Notes: generated from the letters alone by a model not told the origin. Counted from the first letter of the stretch, positions 9,709 through 18,667 are shown. The stretch: DNA of 64,000 nucleotides from Prolixibacter sp. SD074 (GCF_009617895.1 NZ_BLAW01000001.1:3215001-3279000), one strand, 5' to 3'. Translations and numbers: made by a program.

Positions 9709-10968
9709 TTATTTAAAAACCACCCATTGGTTATCTCCAAAGGTGTCGTACCCTGAAGTAATCACCTGTTCGCCCGGTTCCAGTCCTTCCAGCACTTCGT
9801 AGTACTGCGGGTTTTGCCGTCCAATCCGGATGTTGCGCCGCGTGGCTTCGCTACCGTCTTTGCTCAGGACGAAAATCCACTGGCCACCTGTCGACTGGAA
9901 GAATCCCCCACGCGGAATCAGAACCGATTTTTGCGCTTGCCCCAGTTGCAGTTCTACGTGATAGGTCTGTCCCGAGCGAATATTTTTCGGCACCTCGTTA
10001 TCGAAAACCATATCAATTTTGAAGGTCCCGTTGCGAACTTCCGGATAAACCTTCTTCACGGTCATATCATAGGCTTTATCCTGTCGGGTAAACGAGGCCT
10101 TCAAGCCTTTTTTAACCCGGTCAATGTAGTGCTCGTCAACCTGGGTGGTTACTTTGAACGCACTCAAATCGTTCACCTGACCGATGCGGCCCGCCTGCGG
10201 AATAGACTGCCCGATTTCGGCATCAAGCAAACCAATTTGCCCGTCAATCGGAGCCTTCACATCCAGATTATCCATGCGCTCTTTCACCAGGTCGAGGTTG
10301 GTTTTCATCCGGTCGAGGTTGTATTCCATTTGCTTGACCTGAACCGCACGGAAAGCAGAATCGGTCTTTTGCCGTTCGCCCAGGATTTTGCGGGTTTTTA
10401 TGGAATATTCATAATCTTCTTTCGATGCCAGATAATCATCTTCCGAAATCATATCTTTCTTGAAGAAGCGTTGATTTTGGGTGAACTTCCTTTTCTTTTT
10501 CAGAATATCGTAGTCCATCTCCAGGATACTGCGTTGCAGGGATAGTTTATCCTGCTCCATCTGGATTCGGGTGTTTCTGAGGAAGTTAATTTGTTCGGCC
10601 AAGCGCGCTTCAGCGGTCAAAATATTCAGTTTCAAATCGGGATTGGATAACTTCAGGATGATATCTCCCTTTTTCACCATGGCACCTTCGTCATTGATAA
10701 TCTCTTCCACACGCCCGCCTTCGGTTGCATCCAGGTAAATAAAACGAATGGGCTCCACGGTCCCGATAACCCGGATGTAGTCGTTGAAAAGGCCATCGGT
10801 AACCGGACTGACGGAAACTTTATCCCGTTCGGCCCGAATGGTTGATTCGTGATTTCCAAAAACCAACGACATCAGAAAAACGAGGAAGACCAGTCCTCCT
10901 CCAATCATCCAGAAATGCTTCTTCTTTAATCCTTTCTTTTGCTCTATTTGGCGATCCATCCCAGACAT
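9709..10968 (-). CDS. HlyD/MacA-type periplasmic adaptor of the ABC efflux system
   Basis: The protein has 419 residues. A short cytoplasmic N-terminus precedes one inner-membrane anchor (about 21-40, WMIGGGLVFLVFLMSLVFG). A barrel-sandwich (lipoyl-like) half follows at VEEIINDEGAMVKKGDIIL, then a long alpha-helical hairpin (about 120-235, with frequent Lys/Glu/Gln), the second lipoyl half DAPIDGQIGLL, and beta-barrel and membrane-proximal domains ending in GEQVITSGYDTFG. It is the first gene of the operon and would link the permeases to an outer-membrane channel, which is not encoded here. The upstream region carries the candidate sigma-54 promoter. An alternative start three codons downstream is possible. 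Confidence 0.88.
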   Translation of the reverse strand: MSGMDRQIEQKKGLKKKHFWMIGGGLVFLVFLMSLVFGNHESTIRAERDKVSVSPVTDGLFNDYIRVIGTVEPIRFIYLDATEGGRVEEIINDEGAMVKKGDIILKLSNPDLKLNILTAEARLAEQINFLRNTRIQMEQDKLSLQRSILEMDYDILKKKRKFTQNQRFFKKDMISEDDYLASKEDYEYSIKTRKILGERQKTDSAFRAVQVKQMEYNLDRMKTNLDLVKERMDNLDVKAPIDGQIGLLDAEIGQSIPQAGRIGQVNDLSAFKVTTQVDEHYIDRVKKGLKASFTRQDKAYDMTVKKVYPEVRNGTFKIDMVFDNEVPKNIRSGQTYHVELQLGQAQKSVLIPRGGFFQSTGGQWIFVLSKDGSEATRRNIRIGRQNPQYYEVLEGLEPGEQVITSGYDTFGDNQWVVFK

Positions 10969-11102
10969 AAGAACTCAAAAATTAGAAAGTCTTTACCGAC
11001 TTGTGTTTATAAATCTGAATTAAGCTCTTTGTATTTTTCTTTCCGGAAAAAGCTTTGTTTCGGCGCTTTCGCATACACTTTTCCGGCTTCGTACATCTCT
11101 TT

Positions 11103-11119
11103 TACCAATTCTGTGCCAA
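11103..11119 (-). promoter_or_regulatory. Candidate sigma-54 promoter of the efflux operon
   Basis: Read on the minus strand, the site is TTGGCACAGAATTGGTA. The -24 element TTGGCAC is perfect against the sigma-54 consensus. The -12 element is TGGTA where TTGC(A/T) is expected, so it is weaker (C to T in the usual GC). It lies about 135 bp upstream of the adaptor gene and is divergent from a sigma-54-type activator gene, which supports the call. Confidence 0.45.
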
Positions 11120-11183
11120 CAGATGTAATGGATACGTATTCAAATAAATAAGCATATACGCTCTGCGGGAATACTATCCGAAA

Positions 11184-11200
11184 TGTCAAGTTTCTTGACA
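11184..11200. promoter_or_regulatory. Perfect palindrome, candidate enhancer site for the response regulator
   Basis: The sequence TGTCAAG-ttt-CTTGACA is a perfect 7-bp inverted repeat, and a further half-like copy (TTCGACA) follows one helical turn away. It lies roughly 75 bp upstream of the candidate sigma-54 -24 element, which is the usual distance for an NtrC-type upstream activating site. It also lies 75 bp upstream of the regulator's own start codon, so it could serve both genes. Binding itself is inference. Confidence 0.5.
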
Positions 11201-11274
11201 AGTTCGACAAATGTTTTTACAACCCCTTGATTGTCGGGAATTGGCAGCTTATCTTTGATTATCAAATTGTGCCT

Positions 11275-12627
11275 ATGACTTCCGGAAATATCTTGATCGT
11301 CGACGACAACCGAACGGTATTACGTGCCCTGGAACTGGTGCTTCAGCCGGAATTCAATTCGGTTTCGACACTCTCCAACCCCAATCGGTTGCCATTTTTC
11401 CTGCAGACCAATTCGGTTGACGTGATTCTGCTGGACATGAATTTTGTGGCCGGGGTGAATACCGGAAATGAAGGAATTTACTGGTTGAACGAAATCAGAA
11501 AGATGAAGCCGGATATTCCTGTCGTGATGATCACGGCGTTTGGGGATGTAAACCTTGCCGTGAAGGCCCTGAAGATGGGAGCCTCGGATTTTGTGCTGAA
11601 ACCCTGGGACAATAACCGGTTGATCGAAACCCTGAAGTCGGCTGTCCGGGTACGGCAGTCGCAGGAAAAACTGGGAAAGTCGGCAGGTAATACAGAAAAG
11701 AGCGATCACAAGGAGGAAAATGTGGAGTTGCTCGGGCAATCCAGCGCGATGAAATATGTTTTCCGGTTGATCGAAAAAGTGGCGCCTACGAAAGCCAATG
11801 TACTAATCACCGGCGAAAACGGTACCGGCAAAGAGTTGATTGCACAAGCCATTCACCGGCACTCGGAGCGGGCAGATAAACCGTTGGTGAGTGTCGACAT
11901 GGGCGCTATCAGCGAAACGCTGTTCGAGAGCGAACTGTTTGGCCATGTGAAGGGCGCTTTTACCGATGCGCGTGCCGATCGTGAAGGAAAAGTTATTATT
12001 GCTAACGGCGGAACCCTTTTCCTCGACGAAATCGGGAACCTATCGTTGCCATTGCAGGCGAAATTGCTGGCAGTTTTGGAAAATCGGCAGGTTGTCCCGG
12101 TAGGAGCCAACCGCCCCGTTTCGGTAGACATTCGTTTGATTTGCGCTACGAACTGTAACCTGGAGGCCATGGTGGAAGAAGGGAAATTCAGGGAGGATTT
12201 ACTTTTCCGCATCAACACCATCCGTATCGAGGCGCCACCGTTGCGCGAGCGGGAGGAGGACATCGTGTTGCTGGCCAAACATTTTTTGCAGTTTTACGGA
12301 GAAAAATACCATAAGCAGCATCTCATCCTTTCGGGAATGGCGCGGGAAAAGTTCCGTCGTTATTCGTGGCCGGGAAACGTCAGGGAGTTGCGGCATGCCA
12401 TTGAAAAGGCAGTTATTTTGGCCGATGGTGAAGTGCTGCAACCCGAAGATTTTCATTTTCGTCCGGTCATCGAACAGGATGAAGCGCCCACTACGTTGGA
12501 AGAAATGGAGCGCAGCATGATTGAACAGGCGCTCGAAGAGAGCAGTGGAAACATGAGTTCGGCGGCCACACGTCTGGGTATCACGCGGCAAACGCTGTAC
12601 AACAAAGTGAAGAAATATGGGCTATAA
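11275..12627 (+). CDS. NtrC-family sigma-54-dependent response regulator
   Basis: I prefer the ATG at 11275 (450 residues), since MTSGNILIVDDNRT is the normal receiver start; an in-frame ATG at 11227 would add 16 residues. Receiver domain: acidic pair in VDDN and phospho-acceptor Asp in ILLDMNF, then VVMITAFG and the FVLKPW lysine. AAA+ domain: Walker A GENGTGKE, the sigma-54-contact loop as GAFTDA (a known variant of GAFTGA), Walker B GGTLFLDEIG, and arginine-finger region LLFRINTIRIEAPPLRERE. A Fis-type helix-turn-helix closes the protein (AATRLGITRQTLYNKVKKYG). It overlaps the kinase gene by 11 bp, so the two form a two-component pair that probably activates the divergent efflux operon. 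Confidence 0.93.
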   Translation: MTSGNILIVDDNRTVLRALELVLQPEFNSVSTLSNPNRLPFFLQTNSVDVILLDMNFVAGVNTGNEGIYWLNEIRKMKPDIPVVMITAFGDVNLAVKALKMGASDFVLKPWDNNRLIETLKSAVRVRQSQEKLGKSAGNTEKSDHKEENVELLGQSSAMKYVFRLIEKVAPTKANVLITGENGTGKELIAQAIHRHSERADKPLVSVDMGAISETLFESELFGHVKGAFTDARADREGKVIIANGGTLFLDEIGNLSLPLQAKLLAVLENRQVVPVGANRPVSVDIRLICATNCNLEAMVEEGKFREDLLFRINTIRIEAPPLREREEDIVLLAKHFLQFYGEKYHKQHLILSGMAREKFRRYSWPGNVRELRHAIEKAVILADGEVLQPEDFHFRPVIEQDEAPTTLEEMERSMIEQALEESSGNMSSAATRLGITRQTLYNKVKKYGL

Positions 12628-13963
12628 CCGATTCAACCGGAAACTGACGGGCTTTATCCTGTTGATGGGCGTGTTGGCCATTCTCGCCGCTTTTATGTGG
12701 TTTGCCAGCTGGTACCTTTGGAGTGGATTGTTGTTGTTTGCTTTTATAATCGTCACAGCCCGTTTGTACCGTTTCCTCGGGAAAACCAACCGCGATTTGA
12801 GCCTGTTTTTTGAAGGGATGCTCAACGAAGATTCGTCATTAAACCTTGAAAGGAACAGTGCCCCACCGGGATTTGACGAATTAAAACAGTCGTTGCTACG
12901 GTTGCGCGGTGCTATTCGGAAAGAGCGGGTACACAACCGTTTCCAGGAGCAGTTTTACGAAGAACTGATTGGCCATTCAGGAACCGGTTTGCTGGCTTAC
13001 GACGAGCAGGGGAAAGTCATCATCGCCAATTCGGCAGTGTTGCAGCTGCTCGATTTACATCATCTTACTTCCGTGAAAACGCTTGAACACCGTGTACCCA
13101 GCTTTTACCAGAAGCTTCAGCGACTGAAGCCCGGCAAGCCCTTGCTCTATAAATTCACCGTCAATGGGCAGGTGGTATTATTGCAGCTCCGCGCCACCGA
13201 GTTCATTTTCGGCGAGAAGCATTATCACTTGCTGGCATTACAAAACATCAAAGCAGAGCTGGAAGAGCGCGAAGTGGAATCGTGGCAAAAGCTTTTCCGC
13301 ATCATGTCGCACGAAATCATGAACTCCATTGCCCCCATTACTTCACTGGCACAATCCATTGGACGTTCGCTGCCCGAAGAAGTTTCGGACGTCTGTACCC
13401 AATCAGGAATCGATATCGGGCGCATCCGGAACAGTGCTGGCGCCATCGAGGAACAGGGCGACCTGATGATGTCGTTCGTGGAGCGTTACCGGAAGTTGTA
13501 TAAAATTCCTGAACCGGTGCTGAAACCCATCGCCATCGAGGACTGGCTGTCGCGTTTTCGTATTTTGTACCACCAGGAGATGCAGCAGCGGAACATTCAG
13601 TTCCACGTCAACGTATCGAACGGAATCACGGAATTCACGGCTGATGATAAACTGATTTCGCAGGTGGTGATCAACCTGCTGAAAAATGCAGTGGAGGCGG
13701 TTTCGGTAGTGGAAAATGCCGAGATCAACCTGAGCGTGCAAAAAGGCGAACAGGAATCCCGCATTGTGGTAGCCGACAATGGCGTGGGCATTTCCGAAGA
13801 GTATGCCGACCAGGTCTTCGTCCCGTTCTTCACCACCCGGCAGGGAGGTAGCGGCATCGGGCTGGCCCTTTCGCGGCAGATTGTGCACCGGCACAGCGGA
13901 ACCCTCTCATTCCATTCCATTCCCGGAATGGGCAGTACATTCACGGTCGTTTTACCCGGTTAG
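12617..13963 (+). CDS. Membrane-bound sensor histidine kinase
   Basis: The protein has 448 residues. Two N-terminal transmembrane helices (about 10-28 and 33-52) are joined by a very short loop, so it has almost no periplasmic sensor and probably senses within the membrane or cytoplasm. A PAS-like region follows (about 115-220, GTGLLAYDEQGKVIIANSAV). The H-box is IMSHEIMNSIAPI, the N-box NLLKNAVEAV, the G1 box ADNGVGIS, and the G2 box GGSGIGLALSRQIV, all intact. The H-box form is that of NtrB/NtrY-like kinases, in keeping with the sigma-54-type partner whose gene it overlaps. Confidence 0.92.
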   Translation: MGYNRFNRKLTGFILLMGVLAILAAFMWFASWYLWSGLLLFAFIIVTARLYRFLGKTNRDLSLFFEGMLNEDSSLNLERNSAPPGFDELKQSLLRLRGAIRKERVHNRFQEQFYEELIGHSGTGLLAYDEQGKVIIANSAVLQLLDLHHLTSVKTLEHRVPSFYQKLQRLKPGKPLLYKFTVNGQVVLLQLRATEFIFGEKHYHLLALQNIKAELEEREVESWQKLFRIMSHEIMNSIAPITSLAQSIGRSLPEEVSDVCTQSGIDIGRIRNSAGAIEEQGDLMMSFVERYRKLYKIPEPVLKPIAIEDWLSRFRILYHQEMQQRNIQFHVNVSNGITEFTADDKLISQVVINLLKNAVEAVSVVENAEINLSVQKGEQESRIVVADNGVGISEEYADQVFVPFFTTRQGGSGIGLALSRQIVHRHSGTLSFHSIPGMGSTFTVVLPG

Positions 13964-14030
13964 CCCGAAAAAAAAACGGGGTGCTGGTTTCCCGAATACT
14001 CCGTTCTGTCATTATTTGTAAGCAAAATGA

Positions 14031-16811
14031 TTATCCTTCGCTGAGGTATTGCCGCAGTACGTATTGCAAAATGCCGCCGTGGCGGTAATACTCGATTTCG
14101 ATTTTCGAATCGAGCCGGGCCAACGCTTTGAAATGAACCGTTTCCCCATTTTCTTTTTGTGCTTCCACATCCAGTTCCTTCAGCGGTTTCATGTCATCGC
14201 TGATGCCTTTCACACTGAAAATTTCTTTTCCGGTCAGGGCAAGCGATGCGGCGTTTTCGCCCTCTGTGAACTGCAGCGGCAGCACGCCCATGCCAATCAG
14301 GTTGCTGCGGTGGATGCGCTCGTAACTTTCGGCCAGCACTGCTTTGATGCCGAGCAGTGAGGTTCCTTTGGCGGCCCAGTCACGAGACGAACCACTACCG
14401 TACTCTTTCCCGGCCAGAACCATCAACGGCGTACCCTCGTCGTGATATTTCATGGCGGCATCGTACACCGGCATCTCTTCGCCGGAAGGCAGATAGGTCG
14501 TAAAACCACCTTCCTTTTTGGCCAGCTTGTTCTTGATCCGCACATTGGCAAACGTTCCGCGTACCATCACCTCATCGTTTCCCCGGCGCGAGCCGTATGA
14601 GTTGAAATTCTTCTGTTCAACATTTCGTTCGGTAAGATATTTCCCGGCAGGCGAATCGGCTTTGAACGAACCGGCCGGTGAAATGTGGTCGGTAGTAACG
14701 CTGTCGCCCAGTGAGAGCAGCACCCGGGCACCTTCAATTTCCTGAAGCTTTTCCGGTTCTTCCGGAAGATGGGTAAAGAACGGTGCTTCCTTGATGTAAG
14801 TGGAGGTTTTTTCCCACGAATATAGCTGTTCGTCGGGTGCCTGCAATTTTTGCCATATTTCGTTCCCGTCGGTAATCGTGCTGTAATCCTTGCGGAAATC
14901 GTCGGTGGAAAGCACGTTTTGCATGGTTTCGTAAATCTCTTCCGGCGACGGCCAGATATCCTTCAGGTAAACTGGTTGCTGATTGGTGTCGTAGCCTAGC
15001 GGTTCGTTGTTCAGGTCGATGTCCACGCGGCCGGCAATGGCAAAAGCGACCACCAGCATGGGCGACATCAGGAAGTTCATTTTCACCTGTGGGTGGACGC
15101 GGGCTTCGAAATTCCGGTTTCCCGAAAGGACAGAAGAAACAATCAGTTCGTTATCCTCAACCGCTTTTGCGATGTGCGGCGGGAGCGGACCGGAGTTTCC
15201 GATACAGGAAGTACAACCATAGCCCACCAGGTGGAAGCGCAGCGCTTCGAGGTCGGAGAGGAGACCGGCTCTTTCGAGGTAATCGGTGACCACCTTAGAG
15301 CCGGGCGCCAACGATGTTTTTACCCACGGACGGGAGGTCATTCCCAGCCTGCGGGCTTTGCGGGCAACCAGCCCGGCGCCAATCATCACCGAAGGGTTGG
15401 ACGTGTTGGTACAGGAGGTGATGGCTGCAATCACCACCGAACCATCCGAGAGTTGGAATTTTTCCTGTCCCAGCGTTATCTGCACCATCTTCAGGCCTTT
15501 GTCATTCCGGCTTTCCACTTCCACTTCGCGCTGACCGCCAGCATAGGTGTGCACGGGCTGGCTGCCCCCTTCTGCCGACCAACGCACGATTTCGCGGTCA
15601 TCCGGCTCGATGTATTTGCGGCCAAAGCTTTCCTGCAACAGGTCGACAAACTTCGGCTTGAACCCGCGCAGTAAAATCTTGTCTTGCGGCCGTTTCGGGC
15701 CGGCAACGGTTGGCTCGACGGTTGAGAGGTCGAGTTCCAGCACATCGGTGTAGGTGATCTCCTCGTTGCCGGTTCGCCACAGCATGTTGGCCTTGCAGTA
15801 ATCTTCTACCAGCTGCACCTGTTCCGCCGGACGGTTGGTTTTTCGCATGTAATCGAGCGTTTGCCCGTCGATAGGGAAGTAGCTGACGGTGCAGCCGAAC
15901 TCCGGCGACATGTTACTGATGGTAGCCCGGTCGGGGACGGTGAGATGGTCGAGGCCGGGACCGAACACTTCCACGAATTTTCCCACCACGCCGTAGTTGC
16001 GCAGCAGCTGTGTGATGGTCAGCACCATATCGGTAGCGGTGGTCCCGGGCGGCAACTGGCCGGTAAGTTTCAGTCCGATCACTTCCGGCATGATGAAATA
16101 GATGGGTTGTCCCAGCAGCGCTGCTTCGGCTTCGATACCGCCGACACCCCAGCCCACCACGCCGATTCCGTTCACCATCGGGGTGTGGCTGTCTGTTCCT
16201 ACCAGCGTGTCGGGGAAAACCCTTCCCTCGCGCTCGATGACGCCCTGGGCGAGGTATTCCAGGTTCACCTGGTGGCAAATGCCCATGCCGGGCGGTACCA
16301 CGCTGAAGTTTTTGAATGCCTTTTGCGCCCATTTCAGGAACTGGTAGCGCTCGCTATTGCGTTCGTACTCCACTTCCACGTTTCTCCGGTAGGAATATTC
16401 GGTACCGAAATAATCGACCTGTACCGAGTGGTCGATGATCAGGTCGACCGGAATTTGCGGGTTCAGTTTGTCCGGGTTTTTTCCTTTCCGGGCCAGTTCG
16501 GCGCGCAGCGAAGCAATGTCGACCACGGCCGGAACGCCGGTAAAATCCTGCATCAGCACGCGGGCGGGTTTGTAGGGAATGTCTTTATCGGAAGGTGCCG
16601 GCTTCCAGTTGAGCAGCGTCTCGATGTGCTCGCCGGTAACGGCAAAATCGTCATAATTGCGAAGGGCGTTCTCCAGCAAAATGCGGATGGAAAACGGCAG
16701 GTGAGAAATGTTATGTCCTTTGGCTTCCAGTTCGGGCAAACTGAAATACCGGAAGGAGCCTTTGGCGGTTTTCAATTCTTTTTCGAATCGATATGGTGAT
16801 TCAGACTTCAT
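14031..16811 (-). CDS. acnA: Aconitate hydratase (AcnA type)
   Basis: From the ATG at 16811 the protein has 926 residues, a normal length; a further in-frame upstream ATG at 16910 would add 33 residues that do not fit the family. Aconitase interconverts citrate and isocitrate in the TCA cycle using a [4Fe-4S] cluster. Cluster cysteines are seen in AAITSCTNTSNPSV and in GYGCTSCIGNSG. Early landmarks are LMQDFTGVPAVVDIAS and GVVGWGVGGIEAEAALLGQP. The C-terminal swivel domain has YGSGSSRDWAAKG. The gene is monocistronic and convergent with the histidine kinase gene, 67 bp away. Confidence 0.96.
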   Translation of the reverse strand: MKSESPYRFEKELKTAKGSFRYFSLPELEAKGHNISHLPFSIRILLENALRNYDDFAVTGEHIETLLNWKPAPSDKDIPYKPARVLMQDFTGVPAVVDIASLRAELARKGKNPDKLNPQIPVDLIIDHSVQVDYFGTEYSYRRNVEVEYERNSERYQFLKWAQKAFKNFSVVPPGMGICHQVNLEYLAQGVIEREGRVFPDTLVGTDSHTPMVNGIGVVGWGVGGIEAEAALLGQPIYFIMPEVIGLKLTGQLPPGTTATDMVLTITQLLRNYGVVGKFVEVFGPGLDHLTVPDRATISNMSPEFGCTVSYFPIDGQTLDYMRKTNRPAEQVQLVEDYCKANMLWRTGNEEITYTDVLELDLSTVEPTVAGPKRPQDKILLRGFKPKFVDLLQESFGRKYIEPDDREIVRWSAEGGSQPVHTYAGGQREVEVESRNDKGLKMVQITLGQEKFQLSDGSVVIAAITSCTNTSNPSVMIGAGLVARKARRLGMTSRPWVKTSLAPGSKVVTDYLERAGLLSDLEALRFHLVGYGCTSCIGNSGPLPPHIAKAVEDNELIVSSVLSGNRNFEARVHPQVKMNFLMSPMLVVAFAIAGRVDIDLNNEPLGYDTNQQPVYLKDIWPSPEEIYETMQNVLSTDDFRKDYSTITDGNEIWQKLQAPDEQLYSWEKTSTYIKEAPFFTHLPEEPEKLQEIEGARVLLSLGDSVTTDHISPAGSFKADSPAGKYLTERNVEQKNFNSYGSRRGNDEVMVRGTFANVRIKNKLAKKEGGFTTYLPSGEEMPVYDAAMKYHDEGTPLMVLAGKEYGSGSSRDWAAKGTSLLGIKAVLAESYERIHRSNLIGMGVLPLQFTEGENAASLALTGKEIFSVKGISDDMKPLKELDVEAQKENGETVHFKALARLDSKIEIEYYRHGGILQYVLRQYLSEG

Positions 16812-17194
16812 ACTAACAGGTATTTTATAGTTGTGAAACTCGATGTATGGCTCGGTCGGATGAGTCGGCGGCCGACACGCAATGCGAGCCTGCCAGTAGT
16901 TTTCTAACACTCAACGGGGAGGGAATGTTTGGGAAAGAGTGGGGGAATTGAGGTAGTTCGAATTGTGTCTACTTCAAAATCAGGAAACAGCTGCTGTTTG
17001 ATTAATTGGTCTGTTTTATTATTGGTTTAGTTAGATTAACTCTCGCGCCCCGTCCATCCCCTGCCGGGGTTTTTTTGTAAACATTTTGTATTGCAATTCT
17101 GTCGAAAACATGCAATTATTTCATCTATTGCATTTATGTATAGGCTGTTAACATGGTTTTGTAAACTTGTGTACAAATCGTAAACAGTCACATT
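16812..17194. other. Intergenic region between aconitase and the mobile island
   Basis: This 383-bp stretch holds no convincing gene. At 17058-17076 there is a short GC hairpin (CCCC, loop TGCC, GGGG) followed by seven T, oriented like a plus-strand terminator although no plus-strand gene ends nearby. It may mark the left part of the island. I looked for a copy of the tRNA-Arg 3' end here, expected if the island used that tRNA as its attachment site, and did not find one. Confidence 0.4.
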
Positions 17195-17542
17195 ATGAGT
17201 GAAAAAGAATTTTTTATAAAGCCGATTTTTACCGCCCGGCTTTCTCCCGAAGAGCAACAGCTTGTTCAGGAATCAATTATCGATATGTTTTACCGCTACA
17301 CAACCAAGCAGGAAACCGAACTCTTTTTCCCGTTCGTATTATCCACCCGCGACATTAAGGCCATTGCCGCCCAGGTACGCAAGCAAAACCAACCCGCCGC
17401 CGATGCTGACATACAACTCGAAGCCGAGCGGAAACGGACCGCCGAACTGGAACTGCAAATTAAGGAGCTGACAAAGCAAAAGGAAGTGAAGGAACTCGAA
17501 AACCAGGTGAAAAACTTATCGGACGATGGCAAGGCCAGCTAA
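17195..17542 (+). CDS. Small protein with C-terminal coiled coil, unknown function
   Basis: The protein has 115 residues. The first ~65 form a mixed, partly hydrophobic segment (ARLSPEEQQLVQESIIDMF, FPFVLSTRDIKAIAAQV). From about residue 72 to 110 it is very rich in Glu, Lys and Leu with heptad spacing (ERKRTAELELQIKELTKQK), a likely coiled coil. There is no signal peptide. The stop overlaps the start of the ATPase pseudogene by 17 bp, so the two were probably translated together. I do not recognise the family. Confidence 0.6.
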   Translation: MSEKEFFIKPIFTARLSPEEQQLVQESIIDMFYRYTTKQETELFFPFVLSTRDIKAIAAQVRKQNQPAADADIQLEAERKRTAELELQIKELTKQKEVKELENQVKNLSDDGKAS

Positions 17543-18058
17543 ACAAATTATCCTGCTAGGATTCAACGGGACCGGGAAAACTACACTGACCCGGAAGTTT
17601 GTAGAATCGGAAGTGAAACGCGGCGGAAAGGTACTGGTGATAACCCCCGACTTTGCGGAGTGGAACGACCTCCCTGAGACATTGCTGGAAAAGCCCACCG
17701 ATTTATATGGGAAGATGAAAGCATACTGGCAAAAATCAACGCATTCTGGTTCGACGGCCTGATTGTATTCGATGACTGCCGCGCCTACCTGACCAATGTC
17801 ACAAGTAAGGAACTGAAACGGCTGTACATCCGCCGCCGGCAAAAAATGAGTGACATTATTATGGTCGGCCATGGATTTACAGACGTTCCGCCAGCCGCGT
17901 TTACCAATGTTTCTGAATTCATCCTGTTCATGACAAAGGATAATGTTTATCGGAGGAAAAACGTCATCCTGAATTATGACCAGGTAGCGGAAGCCCAACA
18001 GCGGGTAAACCGCAATGCTGAAAAGGATATTCATTACTACGAAATAATTAAACCCTGA
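17526..18058 (+). pseudogene. Small P-loop ATPase, Zot/packaging type, with a -1 frameshift
   Basis: The first frame encodes MARPAKQIILLGFNGTGKTTL with a clear Walker A (GFNGTGKT). After PTDLYG near 17710 it goes out of frame and stops at 17762. In the next frame the protein continues as EDESILAKINAFWFDGLIVFDDCRAY, with a hydrophobic strand plus DD as Walker B, then MVGHGFTDVPPAAF and a basic end. One missing G in the run ggg at 17709-17711 would restore a single protein of about 177 residues. The motif order resembles the ATPases of small filamentous or membrane-containing phages (Zot/FtsK-HerA). Genuine mutation, sequencing error, or programmed slippage cannot be told apart here. Confidence 0.65.
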
Positions 18059-18076
18059 TTTTAAAAACCCGGAACT

Positions 18077-18211
18077 ATGCCGAAAAGCCGCAACCGGAAA
18101 AAGCACAAAAAAAAAGTCCGGAACTACAAACAACAGTGTTCCGGAACAACCGCAACGCATCACCCTGTAACCAGTTTAATGCAACGAATTAAGCACCAAT
18201 TTGGATTCTAA
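18077..18211 (+). CDS. Small basic protein of 44 residues, hypothetical
   Basis: An ATG at 18077 opens a 44-codon frame beginning MPKSRNRKKHKKKVRNYKQ, with at least twelve Lys or Arg in its first twenty residues. Such short, highly basic proteins occur in small phages and mobile elements as nucleic-acid-binding proteins, but I recognise no family. It starts 18 bp after the ATPase remnant and overlaps the next reading frame by 11 bp, which suits a compact element. Whether it is translated is uncertain. Confidence 0.4.
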   Translation: MPKSRNRKKHKKKVRNYKQQCSGTTATHHPVTSLMQRIKHQFGF

Positions 18212-18419
18212 CCAGCAAAACAACCGTTTCGAATGCCTGACAAAAAGCCAGCTGGCCGGCTTATGTAATGTTTCCATGACCACGATGCGCACCTGGTTAA
18301 ATGTTCGGTATTACCCGGAATTGAAAAAGCTGGGTTACCACCGAAGGCAAAAGATCCTGTTACCTCCACAAGTAAAGTTTCTGGTTGAAACGCTGGCTAT
18401 TGTAATTGACGATGAATGA
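18201..18419 (+). CDS. Small helix-turn-helix protein of a mobile element
   Basis: The frame encodes 72 residues and has no ATG upstream within it; the only plausible start is TTG at 18201, so the start is uncertain. Residues about 13-60 (LTKSQLAGLCNVSMTTMRTWL... then HRRQKILLPPQVKFLVE) read as a helix-turn-helix with a wing-like extension, as in small DNA-binding proteins of Bacteroidota phages and conjugative elements. It probably regulates or initiates replication of the island, which is inference from neighbours. Confidence 0.55.
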   Translation: MDSNQQNNRFECLTKSQLAGLCNVSMTTMRTWLNVRYYPELKKLGYHRRQKILLPPQVKFLVETLAIVIDDE

Positions 18420-18469
18420 TTAAGGCATAAAGTTTGTAACTTTGCTGTGAAAGTAAAAAAGACAATGTT

Positions 18470-18667
18470 ATGGCAACCGTAATTATTAACGAACGAACAA
18501 AAGCGGGGAAAGCACTGCTGGAATATCTGAAAAATACCGGCCATGCTACTGTTGTAGAAAAATCACCGGCCACCGAAAGTGTTACCAAAGGGCTTTCAGA
18601 GTTAGGCGATGTACTGAAAGGAAAAAGGAAGGGAACCTCCGCCAGAAAATTTTTATCGGAATTATGA
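18470..18667 (+). CDS. Antitoxin of a RelE/ParE-type toxin-antitoxin pair
   Basis: The protein has 65 residues, acidic and basic in turn, beginning MATVIINERTKAGKALLEYL. Its length, position immediately before a RelE-like toxin and 4-bp ATGA overlap with that toxin identify it by context. The N-terminal strand plus helix could be the DNA-binding part; the C-terminal half (KGLSELGDVLKGKRKGTSARKFL) would wrap the toxin. I do not assign a named antitoxin family. Antitoxin-toxin complexes of this type usually repress their own promoter. Confidence 0.75.
   Translation: MATVIINERTKAGKALLEYLKNTGHATVVEKSPATESVTKGLSELGDVLKGKRKGTSARKFLSEL

Noticed and set aside
11007-11210. Open frame of 67 codons on the minus strand between the adaptor and regulator genes
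   Set aside because: It overlaps the candidate sigma-54 promoter and palindrome, has no recognisable motif, and fits better as chance in a regulatory region.
11235-11260. Second sigma-54 site (ttggcagcttatctttgat) in front of the regulator gene
   Set aside because: The GG and GC elements do not have the required 10-bp spacing and the -12 element is missing.
16900-17200. Left attachment site of the island as a copy of the tRNA-Arg 3' end
   Set aside because: I compared the tggtagcctcaccagg sequence with this stretch and found no repeat, so the left boundary of the island stays unknown.
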